Below, piece after piece: positions 1 to 5,326 of a stretch of DNA of 7,052 nt. Origin of the DNA: Verrucomicrobia subdivision 3 bacterium UBA7542 (GTDB lineage: Bacteria > Verrucomicrobiota > Verrucomicrobiia > Limisphaerales > UBA11358). The notes beneath the pieces were generated by a model. The model worked only from the letters and a program-made list of their open reading frames with translations. It searched no databases and was not told the origin of the DNA. The stretch lies in contig DLMG01000002.1 in NCBI GenBank assembly GCA_002479245.1, forward strand, positions 6,025 through 13,076. Reading direction: 5' to 3'. How positions within the stretch are numbered: position 1 is the stretch's first letter; the number at the start of each line of letters is the position of its first letter. Made by a program: the position numbers and the translations under genes.

Positions 1-351
1 ATGGGTTATGTGGATGAGCCGGATGAGACGCCCTTGAGAGTAAGTAAACGGCTGATGCCAGCGGCAGCAGAGGATGAGCCAAAAACCGAAAAGGAAGCCA
101 AGGAAGCCTTGGACTTTGCAGGCACCGACCCGAAAGACAAGGGCAACCGGAAAGTCAGGTATGAAGAAGCCTTGAGCACGGAAAACCGGCAACAGGATAT
201 GTTTTTGCTGCTGGCCGAGGCGATGGCGGCGATGGCGTCCGGCAAGAAGGCCGAATTTTATCGGAAGCGGCTGCAAAAGGGAATGGAATGGGACAAAAAA
301 GAAAAGCGATGGAAATGGAAGGACGAAGATGAACCCGGAAAACGAATTTAA
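1..351 (+). CDS. Small charged hypothetical protein, possibly 5'-truncated by the window
   Basis: I do not recognise this 116-aa protein. It is very hydrophilic, with an acidic N-terminal half and a Lys/Trp-rich C-terminal tail (residues about 92-116). Residues about 65-90 look helical (LLLAEAMAAMASGKK). There is no signal peptide or membrane segment. The ATG is the first base of the window, so the true start may lie upstream and no ribosome site can be judged. Its last 23 bases overlap the start of the AlpA/Xis-type gene, and all three genes here read towards the attachment site. It therefore probably belongs to the recombination/control operon of element 1. A role in element control is inferred only from this position. 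Confidence 0.6.
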   Translation: MGYVDEPDETPLRVSKRLMPAAAEDEPKTEKEAKEALDFAGTDPKDKGNRKVRYEEALSTENRQQDMFLLLAEAMAAMASGKKAEFYRKRLQKGMEWDKKEKRWKWKDEDEPGKRI

Positions 352-532
352 TGACCGGCTAATCCGTCTGCCCGAGCTGGAACGGATTTTCGGCGTGTGC
401 AAGCGGACGGTAAGACGGAAGGCGGAGGCTGGCGAGTTGCCACCATTGGTTCGCAGCGGCGGCGTGGTGGGGATGTTGGAAAGTAAAGTTAAAGAATATT
501 TTCGACGGTTGAGCGGGCAAGGAGCAAATTGA
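329..532 (+). CDS. AlpA/Xis-type helix-turn-helix protein (putative recombination directionality factor)
   Basis: The 67-aa basic protein has one winged-helix/MerR-like HTH of the AlpA/excisionase type. Residues about 13-36 form the HTH (RLPELERIFGVCKRTVRRKA), followed by a wing with GELPPLVRSGG and a terminal helix ending EYFRRL. Small proteins of this kind next to tyrosine recombinases usually act as excisionases or as regulators of the integrase gene. The ATG is preceded by AAGGA at 319-323 with a 5-base spacer, which supports this start although it lies inside the previous gene. The stop codon TGA overlaps the TTG start of the recombinase (TTGA), so the two are probably translationally coupled. 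Excision versus purely regulatory activity cannot be told from sequence. Confidence 0.8.
   Translation: MNPENEFNDRLIRLPELERIFGVCKRTVRRKAEAGELPPLVRSGGVVGMLESKVKEYFRRLSGQGAN
519..524 (+). promoter_or_regulatory. Strong ribosome-binding site fixing a TTG start
   Basis: AAGGAG sits 4 bases before the TTG at 529. The next candidate, the ATG at 547, has only a weak GAAAG upstream. This site is the reason for choosing the TTG start, which also gives a 4-base overlap with the stop of the preceding gene. Confidence 0.7.
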
Positions 533-1839
533 ACGAAAGTAAAAATATGATTGCTTACATTTATCGGCCAAAACGTCAGCGCAATGGCAAATTGATTTCC
601 AGCCGGATTTGGCGGGCACGGCTGAAATTAAATGGCGACGTTAAGGCGCGTGACATTTCCCTCGGCGTGTCTGACAAGCAGGTTGCCGAACAAAAATTGC
701 GGGATAACATCCGCGATCAGGAACGGACGGCGGTCGGTTTGCTGGCACCGGCAGCGCAGCGTGAGACGTTTGAAAATCCAATGGAACGGCTCGTGGACGG
801 CTATGTGGCTGATTTGAAGGCGTTGGGACGTTCCGCTGATCACGTCCGGCATGTGGACAAGCGGTTGCGGCGGCTCATGCGGGAATGCAAATGGCAAAAT
901 CTTCGCGAAGCCACAGCGGATTCATTCCTGCGTTGGCGTGCCGGACAAAAGAAGACTCCCAAAACCATCAACGAATATCAGGCGGCGCTGTCGGCGCTGT
1001 TCACTTGGCTACGCAAACAAAACCGCGTCGCGGCCAATCCGTTTGAACTCGTCACCAAAGTGGATGCTCGCGGCAAGGAAAGTTTCCACCGCCGGGCATT
1101 GAACGACGATGAAGCCCGGCAATTGCTGGCAGGACCGCACCGACCGGTGTATCTGCTCGCACTGCACACAGGTTTGCGTCGCGGTGAAATCAATGCGCTT
1201 CATTGGGGTGATTTGCATTTGGACGCGGCCAATCCGTTTTATGTCGTTCCAGTGGCAAAGAGCAAGAGCCGCAAAGAACAACCGCGCCCGCTGCATCCTG
1301 AACTGGCGACGGAATTGCAGGTGATGAAATCCGCTGGAAAAGTGACGCCGGAAACTTTGGTGTTTCCCGAACGCGTGCCAGCAATGAAGGCGATTCGCGC
1401 GGATTTCAAGACCGCAAGCATTCCGCTGGAGGATGAGCGCGGTCATCGGGTGGACTTCCATGCGTTGCGGATGACTTACATCACGCGCCTGCAACGGGCG
1501 GGTGTTTCGCCCCGTGAAGCAATGGAATTGGCGCGGCACAGCGATATGCGTCTGACGATGAAAACCTACACAGACGCGGCGCAACTGCCATTGGCTGCAA
1601 CCGTCAGAAAATTACCTTCGTTTAATGACACACAAATAGACACACAAACTTTAGTCGCAGGCGGTCAATTCGTGTCACCATCGGTCATTGGCCTGAAGCC
1701 CATCAAAGTGGGTAAAGCCATTGAAAAAATTGATGAAAATCACGAAGAGTCACTCGCTGTCACTGCCGGTCCCAAAAATCAAACTGGCGGAGAGAGGGGG
1801 ATTCGAACCCCAGAAACACCGTTGGAGTGTGCAGCGTGA
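529..1839 (+). CDS. int: Tyrosine recombinase (integrase) of element 1
   Basis: A 436-aa phage/island-type tyrosine recombinase that would integrate and excise element 1 at the tRNA-derived site at its own 3' end. An N-terminal arm-binding-like region (about 1-70) is followed by a SAM-like core-binding domain (about 85-165) and the catalytic domain (about 190-355). The active-site residues are visible: Arg217 in HTGLRRGE, a Lys at 244 or 246 in the beta-hairpin, His311 and Arg314 in HALR, His337 in ARHSD, and nucleophile Tyr347 in KTYTD. The TTG start is supported by AAGGAG; the ATG at 547 is the alternative and aligns with the start of the second integrase. The tail beyond residue 355 is long and ends in GERGIRTP, which is the antisense reading of the tRNA fragment. 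The last nine or so residues and the stop lie beyond the att core, so they are encoded by neighbouring-element DNA. It lacks the extra IntI helix region and is not an integron integrase. Confidence 0.93.
   Translation: MNESKNMIAYIYRPKRQRNGKLISSRIWRARLKLNGDVKARDISLGVSDKQVAEQKLRDNIRDQERTAVGLLAPAAQRETFENPMERLVDGYVADLKALGRSADHVRHVDKRLRRLMRECKWQNLREATADSFLRWRAGQKKTPKTINEYQAALSALFTWLRKQNRVAANPFELVTKVDARGKESFHRRALNDDEARQLLAGPHRPVYLLALHTGLRRGEINALHWGDLHLDAANPFYVVPVAKSKSRKEQPRPLHPELATELQVMKSAGKVTPETLVFPERVPAMKAIRADFKTASIPLEDERGHRVDFHALRMTYITRLQRAGVSPREAMELARHSDMRLTMKTYTDAAQLPLAATVRKLPSFNDTQIDTQTLVAGGQFVSPSVIGLKPIKVGKAIEKIDENHEESLAVTAGPKNQTGGERGIRTPETPLECAA
1627..1648 (+). repeat. Direct repeat GACACACAAA x2 (12-bp period), mirrored in the second integrase
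   Basis: GACACACAAA occurs at 1627-1636 and again at 1639-1648 inside the 3' part of the first integrase gene (coding DTQIDTQT). A similar block is found on the - strand at 1983-1961 in the second integrase (TGACACACAACTAGGCACACAAA, split here as TGACACACAA + CTAGGCACACAAA). The two blocks lie about 135-150 bp either side of the tRNA-derived core. They may be arm-type recombinase sites or simply conserved coding sequence. Confidence 0.45.
1739..1764 (-). repeat. 10-bp-phased GTGA repeats, left of the attachment core
   Basis: On the - strand, AGTGAC starts at 1764 and again at 1754, and CGTGAT starts at 1744, giving exact 10-bp steps. They lie 21 bp left of the tRNA-derived core. Similar repeats on the + strand flank the other side. 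One-turn phasing on one DNA face suggests a protein-binding array, plausibly for the integrase or Xis; this is inference. Confidence 0.5.
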
Positions 1840-3083
1840 CAGACTGTGACAGGCAGGGACAGGGCAGGACAATCGCCTGTGTTTTCAATGATTTCTGAAT
1901 TTCCTTTGCCCCCATTTTCCGTGACAGCTTGTGCCACGGCAGGACTGCTTGCGCCTGTGGTTTGTGTGCCTAGTTGTGTGTCAGCCATCTTTTCATCCAG
2001 GAAGTCCGGCAGCTTCTCAATCAAACTTGCCGTCTCCAATCGCGTCGTGTCCGTGTAAGGCCCCGTTGTCAAGCGCGGATCACTGTGCCGCATCAATTCC
2101 TGCCGGACCTGCACCGACGCCCCGGCTAGTTCCAGATTCATGTTGTACGTCATCCGCAGCGCGTGGAAATCCACCTTGCAGCCTTGTTCGTTGCAAACTG
2201 GGATGCCCGCCGCCTTCAAATGCTCGTGCATCTTCCGCATGGAAGCAATCCGACCGGCAAACACCAATTCATTCGCCGCGCCCGCCACCGGCTTGATCGT
2301 TTGCAGCATCCGCGCCAACTGTGATTTCAAATAAATCTTGTTCGCCTTGCGGTTTTTCGTCGTGGCACTCCGCACCAAGATGAACGGCCGGTCCACCTCC
2401 AGATGCACGTCACCCCATTGCACCGAAGCCAGTTCCTTGCGCCGCAGGCCCGTGTTCACCGCCGCCAGGTAGCCCAAACCATAAAGCCCCGCCTCCGCCA
2501 GCAGCCGCCGCATCTCCTCATTCGTGAAGGAACGACGTTTCACGGTTTCGTGGCCCTTGCGTTCCACCTTGCCCACCCGGCGCAACGGATTGCTTTCCAG
2601 CCGTTCGTTGCGCTCCATCCACACAAACAGCGAGGACGCCGCATTCTGGTATTCATGCAGCGTCTTGGGCGAGAATCCCTTTTGCTGGGCTCGCCACAGT
2701 TGAAACGAGTCCGCACTGACATCCCGCAGGTGTTCCCACCGGCATTCACTAAAAAGCCGCTTGATGCGTGTCTCCAGATGTTTGATATGGCTCTCCGAAC
2801 GCTTCCGCCCCCGCAGATCGGCCAGAAAGTCCGCGAGGTGGGCCAGCAAGGGCGACTGGGCCGCTTCCCGCAACGGTTTCCGGCTCGTCAGCCCCGCCAG
2901 TTCCTTTTCGCGCTGGCGCACCACCACCAGCAGCTTCTGGCTGGCCAGTTGTTTGTCGGTCGTGTGCAGCGGCAGCGTCGTCACCTTGAATTCGCCATCC
3001 AGCTTGAACCGGCCTCGATACAGCCGCCCCACGTGCAGCCGCCCGTTGATTCTTCGTTTCGGTCTAAATACATTGCAGATCAT
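1779..3083 (-). CDS. int: Tyrosine recombinase (integrase) of element 2
   Basis: A 434-aa tyrosine recombinase clearly homologous to the first integrase: both share VDFHALRMTY, RHSD and YTD blocks and a similar N-terminus (FRPKRRINGRL versus YRPKRQRNGKL). Catalytic residues are Arg214 (NTGLRRKE), probably Lys243, His307 and Arg310 (HALR), His333 (MRHSD) and Tyr343 (GPYTD). A core-binding domain lies at about 85-165. I chose the ATG at 3083 rather than an upstream start at 3197. It forms a 4-base ATGA overlap with the stop of the Xis-type gene, has GGAAAGG about 10 bases upstream, and aligns with the homologue; the extra 38 residues look like readthrough. The last residues (GVRIPLSPP) are the sense-strand translation of the tRNA fragment, and the final Val and stop lie on the element 1 side. 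The gene overlaps the convergent integrase by 61 bases. Confidence 0.92.
   Translation of the reverse strand: MICNVFRPKRRINGRLHVGRLYRGRFKLDGEFKVTTLPLHTTDKQLASQKLLVVVRQREKELAGLTSRKPLREAAQSPLLAHLADFLADLRGRKRSESHIKHLETRIKRLFSECRWEHLRDVSADSFQLWRAQQKGFSPKTLHEYQNAASSLFVWMERNERLESNPLRRVGKVERKGHETVKRRSFTNEEMRRLLAEAGLYGLGYLAAVNTGLRRKELASVQWGDVHLEVDRPFILVRSATTKNRKANKIYLKSQLARMLQTIKPVAGAANELVFAGRIASMRKMHEHLKAAGIPVCNEQGCKVDFHALRMTYNMNLELAGASVQVRQELMRHSDPRLTTGPYTDTTRLETASLIEKLPDFLDEKMADTQLGTQTTGASSPAVAQAVTENGGKGNSEIIENTGDCPALSLPVTVCHAAHSNGVSGVRIPLSPPV
1785..1811 (-). other. tRNA 3'-end fragment, putative attachment (att) core
   Basis: Read on the - strand this is a tRNA 3' end: T-arm GGGG-TTCGAAT-CCCCC (1811-1796), acceptor strand TCTCTCC (1795-1789) and GCCA (1788-1785). 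The discriminator G with encoded CCA and this acceptor strand resemble tRNA-Ser; the amino-acid identity is inferred. No D-arm, anticodon arm or 5' acceptor GGAGAGA is found upstream on that strand, so it is a fragment and not a functional tRNA. The fifth T-stem pair (T1812-C1796) already mismatches, suggesting the tRNA identity ends near 1811. It lies within the 3' ends of both converging integrase genes, the classic position for the crossover site of tRNA-targeting elements. Exact core limits need the sister copies. Confidence 0.8.
1836..1872 (+). repeat. 10-bp-phased GTGACAG repeats, right of the attachment core
   Basis: GTGACAG starts at 1836 and 1846, GGGACAG at 1856 and the weaker AGGACAA at 1866, each step exactly 10 bp. 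A further GTGACAG occurs at 1921. The block begins 25 bp right of the tRNA-derived core and mirrors the - strand repeats at 1739-1764. It is a candidate binding array for a recombinase or its accessory factor. It lies inside the 3' coding region of the second integrase. Confidence 0.55.
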
Positions 3084-3292
3084 ACGCAACCAACCTTTCC
3101 GCTGCCTTTCACATAACCCATTACTTGCGACCGAACCAGCCGGGTGCAGCGTCGAAACCGGCTTGCCGTTAACTGGCCGTCGGCAATCATCCGCCACACC
3201 GTGCGCGGATTAACCTTCAAAATTGCCGCCGCCTCTTTGACCCTCAAAGATTCGTCATCCAATCCTAATTTGTTATTTTCGTCACTGTTCAT
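3080..3292 (-). CDS. Xis/MerR-like helix-turn-helix protein (putative recombination directionality factor)
   Basis: A 70-aa protein whose residues 17-40 (RVKEAAAILKVNPRTVWRMIADGQ) form an excisionase-type HTH. A basic wing (RFRRCTRLVRS) and a short terminal helix follow. The family acts as a DNA-bending directionality factor or as a repressor of the integrase. The stop TGA overlaps the integrase ATG as ATGA, implying coupled translation. I prefer the ATG at 3292, 7 bases after the stop of the upstream gene. A GTG at 3310 would add six residues and overlap that gene by 11 bases. Gene order and coupling match the xis-int pair of element 1, though the two small proteins share only the fold pattern. 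Confidence 0.8.
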   Translation of the reverse strand: MNSDENNKLGLDDESLRVKEAAAILKVNPRTVWRMIADGQLTASRFRRCTRLVRSQVMGYVKGSGKVGCV

Positions 3293-3299
3293 AAATCCG

Positions 3300-3713
3300 T
3301 CACGAGCCACGCTTTACGGGATGTCCAGTCCAGTTGCCCGTGCGCAACCGGTTTTCCTTCGCCTTCGCCAGCGAACGGCGCGAGATGATCACCACCGTTC
3401 GATCCTTGAAGCGGAATTCGCTCTTTTCAAGAATCCCGCGTTCAACCAACCGATCAATCATTGACCGGTGGCACCCAAGCTCCTCTGCCGCCATTGTCGG
3501 CGAAGGCCCATTCACTCCGTTTCGGCAGACTTTGGCGAACCAGGCTTGCATATCCGCCATCGCCTTTTCCTCCTCCGTCAATTCGTTCAAAGACTTCACC
3601 GGCCCGCCGCACACCTGGCACGTCAAACCAGCCGTTTTTGTCCCTTGGGGCGTCGCATGGGAAAGCCCGCCGCAGTAGGCACACCACCCGTGCAGGACAT
3701 TTTTGGCTTTCAT
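3300..3713 (-). CDS. Zinc-ribbon and helix-turn-helix protein of unknown function
   Basis: A 137-aa protein. Cys11/Cys14 (CAYC) and Cys32/Cys35 (CQVC) form a likely four-Cys zinc ribbon. A helical linker (about 43-62) is followed by a helix-turn-helix-like stretch at about 71-96 (SPTMAAEELGCHRSMIDRLV) and then a short beta-hairpin (EFRFKDRTVVIISRRSL). The combination suggests a DNA-binding regulator, but I do not recognise the family. Its ATG overlaps the stop of the preceding gene as ATGA, and the Xis gene follows after 7 bases, so it sits inside the integrase operon of element 2. A role in controlling excision or integrase expression is inferred from context only. Confidence 0.75.
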   Translation of the reverse strand: MKAKNVLHGWCAYCGGLSHATPQGTKTAGLTCQVCGGPVKSLNELTEEEKAMADMQAWFAKVCRNGVNGPSPTMAAEELGCHRSMIDRLVERGILEKSEFRFKDRTVVIISRRSLAKAKENRLRTGNWTGHPVKRGS

Positions 3714-4120
3714 TTTTTGACTTTCGCACGCTTGCCTTTTTCTGGATACATTGGATAATGCTTGCCCTCTTCAGGAACCACCGGATAACTCGGATCACAC
3801 TCGCGGATTTTCTCCCACGGCCAGGCATCCATAAACGTATCACCGTTACACCCCTCGTAAGGGCAGTATTGCAACCCGTCAATTTCCCGGCACTCGCCCT
3901 GCCGATATACCCGCTCACAATGCAAGCACCAGAAGAAAACGGATTTCTTGTTCCACTGATTGTGGATTTCCTTGCCGTATTTCATTGTCCGAGGAACGCC
4001 TTTCGGCATCTCCTTACTCGGTAATTCCACAGCAATCATGCCATGCCTCGATTTCACCCTCAAAGGAGCAAACAATTTCTTTGCCTGCTTGAGGATGCGG
4101 TCATCTTTTTTCGTTTTCAT
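3710..4120 (-). CDS. Zinc-ribbon hypothetical protein, first gene of the element 2 operon
   Basis: A 136-aa basic protein with a putative zinc-binding module: Cys65-x2-Cys68 (CLHC) and Cys86-x4-Cys91 (CPYEGC). The C-terminus is Pro/Tyr/Lys-rich. I do not recognise the family. The start at 4120 (MKTKKDD) is chosen because a -10/-35 pair lies directly upstream. The longer reading to 4291 would cross this promoter and has low-complexity content (NTGTGTGAV). No Shine-Dalgarno sequence is visible and the predicted 5' leader is only about 20 bases. The gene is coupled to the next one by an ATGA overlap. Two consecutive Cys-cluster proteins feeding into a xis-int pair is unusual. Confidence 0.72.
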   Translation of the reverse strand: MKTKKDDRILKQAKKLFAPLRVKSRHGMIAVELPSKEMPKGVPRTMKYGKEIHNQWNKKSVFFWCLHCERVYRQGECREIDGLQYCPYEGCNGDTFMDAWPWEKIRECDPSYPVVPEEGKHYPMYPEKGKRAKVKK

Positions 4121-4146
4121 AAAATAGGTGTCATTATTTGATTTTG

Positions 4147-4174
4147 AATATACGTCTTTGAATCTTTGCGTCAA
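4147..4174 (-). promoter_or_regulatory. Sigma70-like promoter of the element 2 operon
   Basis: On the - strand, TTGACG (4174-4169) and TATATT (4152-4147) are separated by 16 bases, close to the sigma70 consensus. Transcription would begin near 4140, about 20 bases before the ATG at 4120. It would drive the zinc-ribbon genes, xis and int as one unit. No clear operator is visible, although the A/T-rich surroundings could hold one. Confidence 0.65.
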
Positions 4175-4466
4175 CACTAAAAATAAAAATGTTTTGGCGG
4201 TGAGAAAACGCACTGCCCCCGTTCCTGTTCCCGTGTTTGTCATCGGGCTTGCGGGATTGAAGGCCAAGCCAGATGCCAACCACGCGAACATTCACCCCCG
4301 AGTAAGCCTGCTCGTGTCAGCTTTGCCACCAGCACTGCGCCCCGCCACCCTTCGCAGATCTGGTTTCAAATCCGACACCACCAGGACAAATCTCGCGCGA
4401 TTGAACGGTGCGGGTCATTGGTCAACCGGCCCGCGAGATTGGCTGCCCAGTGCTTTACCAACATTC
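4175..4466. other. Gene-poor spacer between element 2 operon and cassette array
   Basis: No convincing gene is seen in these 292 bases. A + strand reading through 4128-4625 has no family character and runs antisense into the glycosylase-like cassette gene. A 33-codon - strand ORF (4418-4317) is unsupported. The one structural item is an inverted repeat at 4389-4440. The spacer may contain remains of older cassettes or of the element 2 junction. Confidence 0.5.
4389..4440. repeat. Inverted repeat AATCTCGCG / CGCGAGATT
   Basis: AATCTCGCG (4389-4397) is perfectly complementary to CGCGAGATT (4432-4440), with a 34-base loop. There is no T-run after either arm, so it is not a typical terminator. 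It lies just outside the last recognisable cassette and could be a remnant attC stem or a protein site; its function is unknown. Confidence 0.4.
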
Positions 4467-4513
4467 GGGCTAATTCTTGAAGGGAGCCGTGCAGTCTATC
4501 CTCATATTAGGCG
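4467..4513 (-). other. Decayed attC-like site at the distal end of the cassette array
   Basis: On the - strand the end of the first cassette reads CGCCTAAT, where a normal R'' box would be CGCCTAAC. About 30 bases later comes ATTAGCCC, where a normal R' box would be GTTAGCCC. A GGCTC resembling the L' box of the intact sites precedes it. Both core boxes carry the same kind of change (AAC to AAT, GTT to ATT), and the L'' arm is not recognisable. At 47 bp it is shorter than normal attC sites. I read it as a degenerate attC, probably inactive. Confidence 0.4.
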
Positions 4514-5160
4514 GCATGGTCATCTACTTTTAATATGCGCGATAATAATTCAAAATTTCCTTTGTCACTTTTGTTTGGCGCACTTGGATGGAAAAAATCC
4601 ACAAAAATCATATCCTTACTTTTGAAAACTCGCTCACCTAAACTAACAAGGTCAAAGTGATGCCTTATGTATTTGAATGTCCCACAGCAAAACAACACAT
4701 CTGGCTTGATGATTTCAATTTGCCGGACTAAAAACGGCCAATCTCGCTCCACATAGCCCTGTATGTTTCCATCATCGCTTATTGGATTACATTCCGCGTT
4801 CTTTTTCAAATTAATATAGGCAACGCCTGTCAATGGTTTTTCTTTTTCTGCCAATGTATCCTCAAGACTGCATCCTTCTCCATTTCTAACTTTCTCTGTA
4901 ATAAACCTCCACATACTTAGATTACGCCAAAACCGACCACTATTTCCACAAGGGCCATGACTCTTGCCTCTAATTTCGCAGAAATCATCATTTGATTCCT
5001 TGAGAATAAAGGCAATCTTAATATCAGCATCTTGCCATGCTTCGTCAACCAATACTCCGTCGTTTGAAAAGCACTCATAGTCCGGCCGACTTGACCGCCA
5101 AACTTGGAATAGCTGATCAATATTTTGGGCGTTCTGTATGCTCATGTCTGGTGTGTTCAT
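4507..5160 (-). CDS. Uracil-DNA-glycosylase-like cassette protein
   Basis: A 217-aa soluble protein that resembles the uracil-DNA glycosylase superfamily fold, with low to moderate certainty. A first strand and loop (IKIAFILKESND, 48-58) stand where the glycosylase water-activating loop lies, followed by GRFWRNLSMW (75-84). Next come VAYINLKK (113-120), a strand ending in a Cys-Cys-Gly turn (PDVLFCCGT, 153-161) and FVDFFHPS (186-193), which recalls the HPS motif of the DNA-intercalation loop. Catalysis is unproven: the usual GEAPG motif is absent. The start at 5160 lies 22 bases inside the cassette, typical of cassette genes; Met7 (5142) is an alternative and neither has a ribosome site. The stop TAA is part of the R'' core box (GCCTAAT), so the coding sequence runs into the attC. 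Confidence 0.75.
   Translation of the reverse strand: MNTPDMSIQNAQNIDQLFQVWRSSRPDYECFSNDGVLVDEAWQDADIKIAFILKESNDDFCEIRGKSHGPCGNSGRFWRNLSMWRFITEKVRNGEGCSLEDTLAEKEKPLTGVAYINLKKNAECNPISDDGNIQGYVERDWPFLVRQIEIIKPDVLFCCGTFKYIRHHFDLVSLGERVFKSKDMIFVDFFHPSAPNKSDKGNFELLSRILKVDDHAA
4516..4523 (-). repeat. Conserved cassette-end octamer ATGACCAT (copy 1 of 3)
   Basis: On the - strand ATGACCAT occurs at 4523-4516, 5313-5306 and 6140-6133. In each cassette the + strand complement begins exactly 9 bases after the TTAG core. The three cassettes carry unrelated genes, so identical sequence at identical spacing is not explained by coding. In this cassette the octamer is translated (in frame as Asp-His), in the third it contains the stop TGA, and in the second it is noncoding. 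Confidence 0.75.
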
Positions 5161-5176
5161 ATAAAAGTGTAATGCC

Positions 5177-5302
5177 GCCTAACGAAAAAAGCTGAGCCAC
5201 GATGACCGTGAGCCAGCGCAACCAAAACCAAAAAACACAATGAAACTGAAAACACTCATAATGCTAGGGGCAGTCATCGTTGGCTCCGGCGCTTTGTTAG
5301 GT
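5177..5302 (-). other. attC: attC recombination site (126 bp)
   Basis: On the - strand the R'' box ACACCTAAC ends at 5296 and the R' box GTTAGGC starts at 5183. L'' (GAGCCAACGATGAC, in 5286-5271) pairs with L' (GTCATCGTGGCTC, 5206-5194) except for one extra A in L''. That extrahelical base sets the recombining polarity and agrees with the gene direction. The central loop is T/G-rich on this strand and differs completely from the GC-rich centre of the two sites to the right. The length is near that of long superintegron-type attC sites. Confidence 0.85.
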
Positions 5303-5326
5303 GTTATGGTCATATTTCAAACAAGC

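Noticed and set aside
529..3083. Either recombinase as the integron integrase IntI
   Set aside because: Both are about 435 aa with phage/island-type N-termini, sit at a tRNA att core with Xis partners, and lack the recognisable IntI-specific insert between the catalytic boxes.
2403..3116. 237-codon + strand ORF antisense to the second integrase
   Set aside because: A shadow frame of a gene with all catalytic residues intact on the other strand; composition is His/Arg/Gln-rich without domain character.
3084..3197. 38-residue N-terminal extension of the second integrase
   Set aside because: It overlaps the Xis-type gene out of frame, has no homology to the first integrase, and the ATGA junction at 3083 supports the shorter form.
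4121..4291. 57-residue N-terminal extension of the 136-aa zinc-ribbon protein
   Set aside because: It would span the -35/-10 promoter and encode low-complexity sequence.
4368..4385. T-arm-like string GGTTTCAAATCC followed by ACCACCA on the + strand
   Set aside because: The would-be T-stem does not pair and no acceptor or anticodon arm is found upstream.
4441..4475. tRNA D-arm-like string on the - strand (TAGCCCGAATGTTGGTAAAG followed by CACTGG)
   Set aside because: The D-stem has mismatches, no anticodon stem pairs downstream and there is no T-arm, so it is not a tRNA. The TAGCCC part is better explained as an attC core remnant.
4128..4625. 165-codon + strand ORF across the spacer and cassette boundary
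   Set aside because: It crosses the promoter and a cassette junction and is antisense to the glycosylase-like gene; no recognisable domain.
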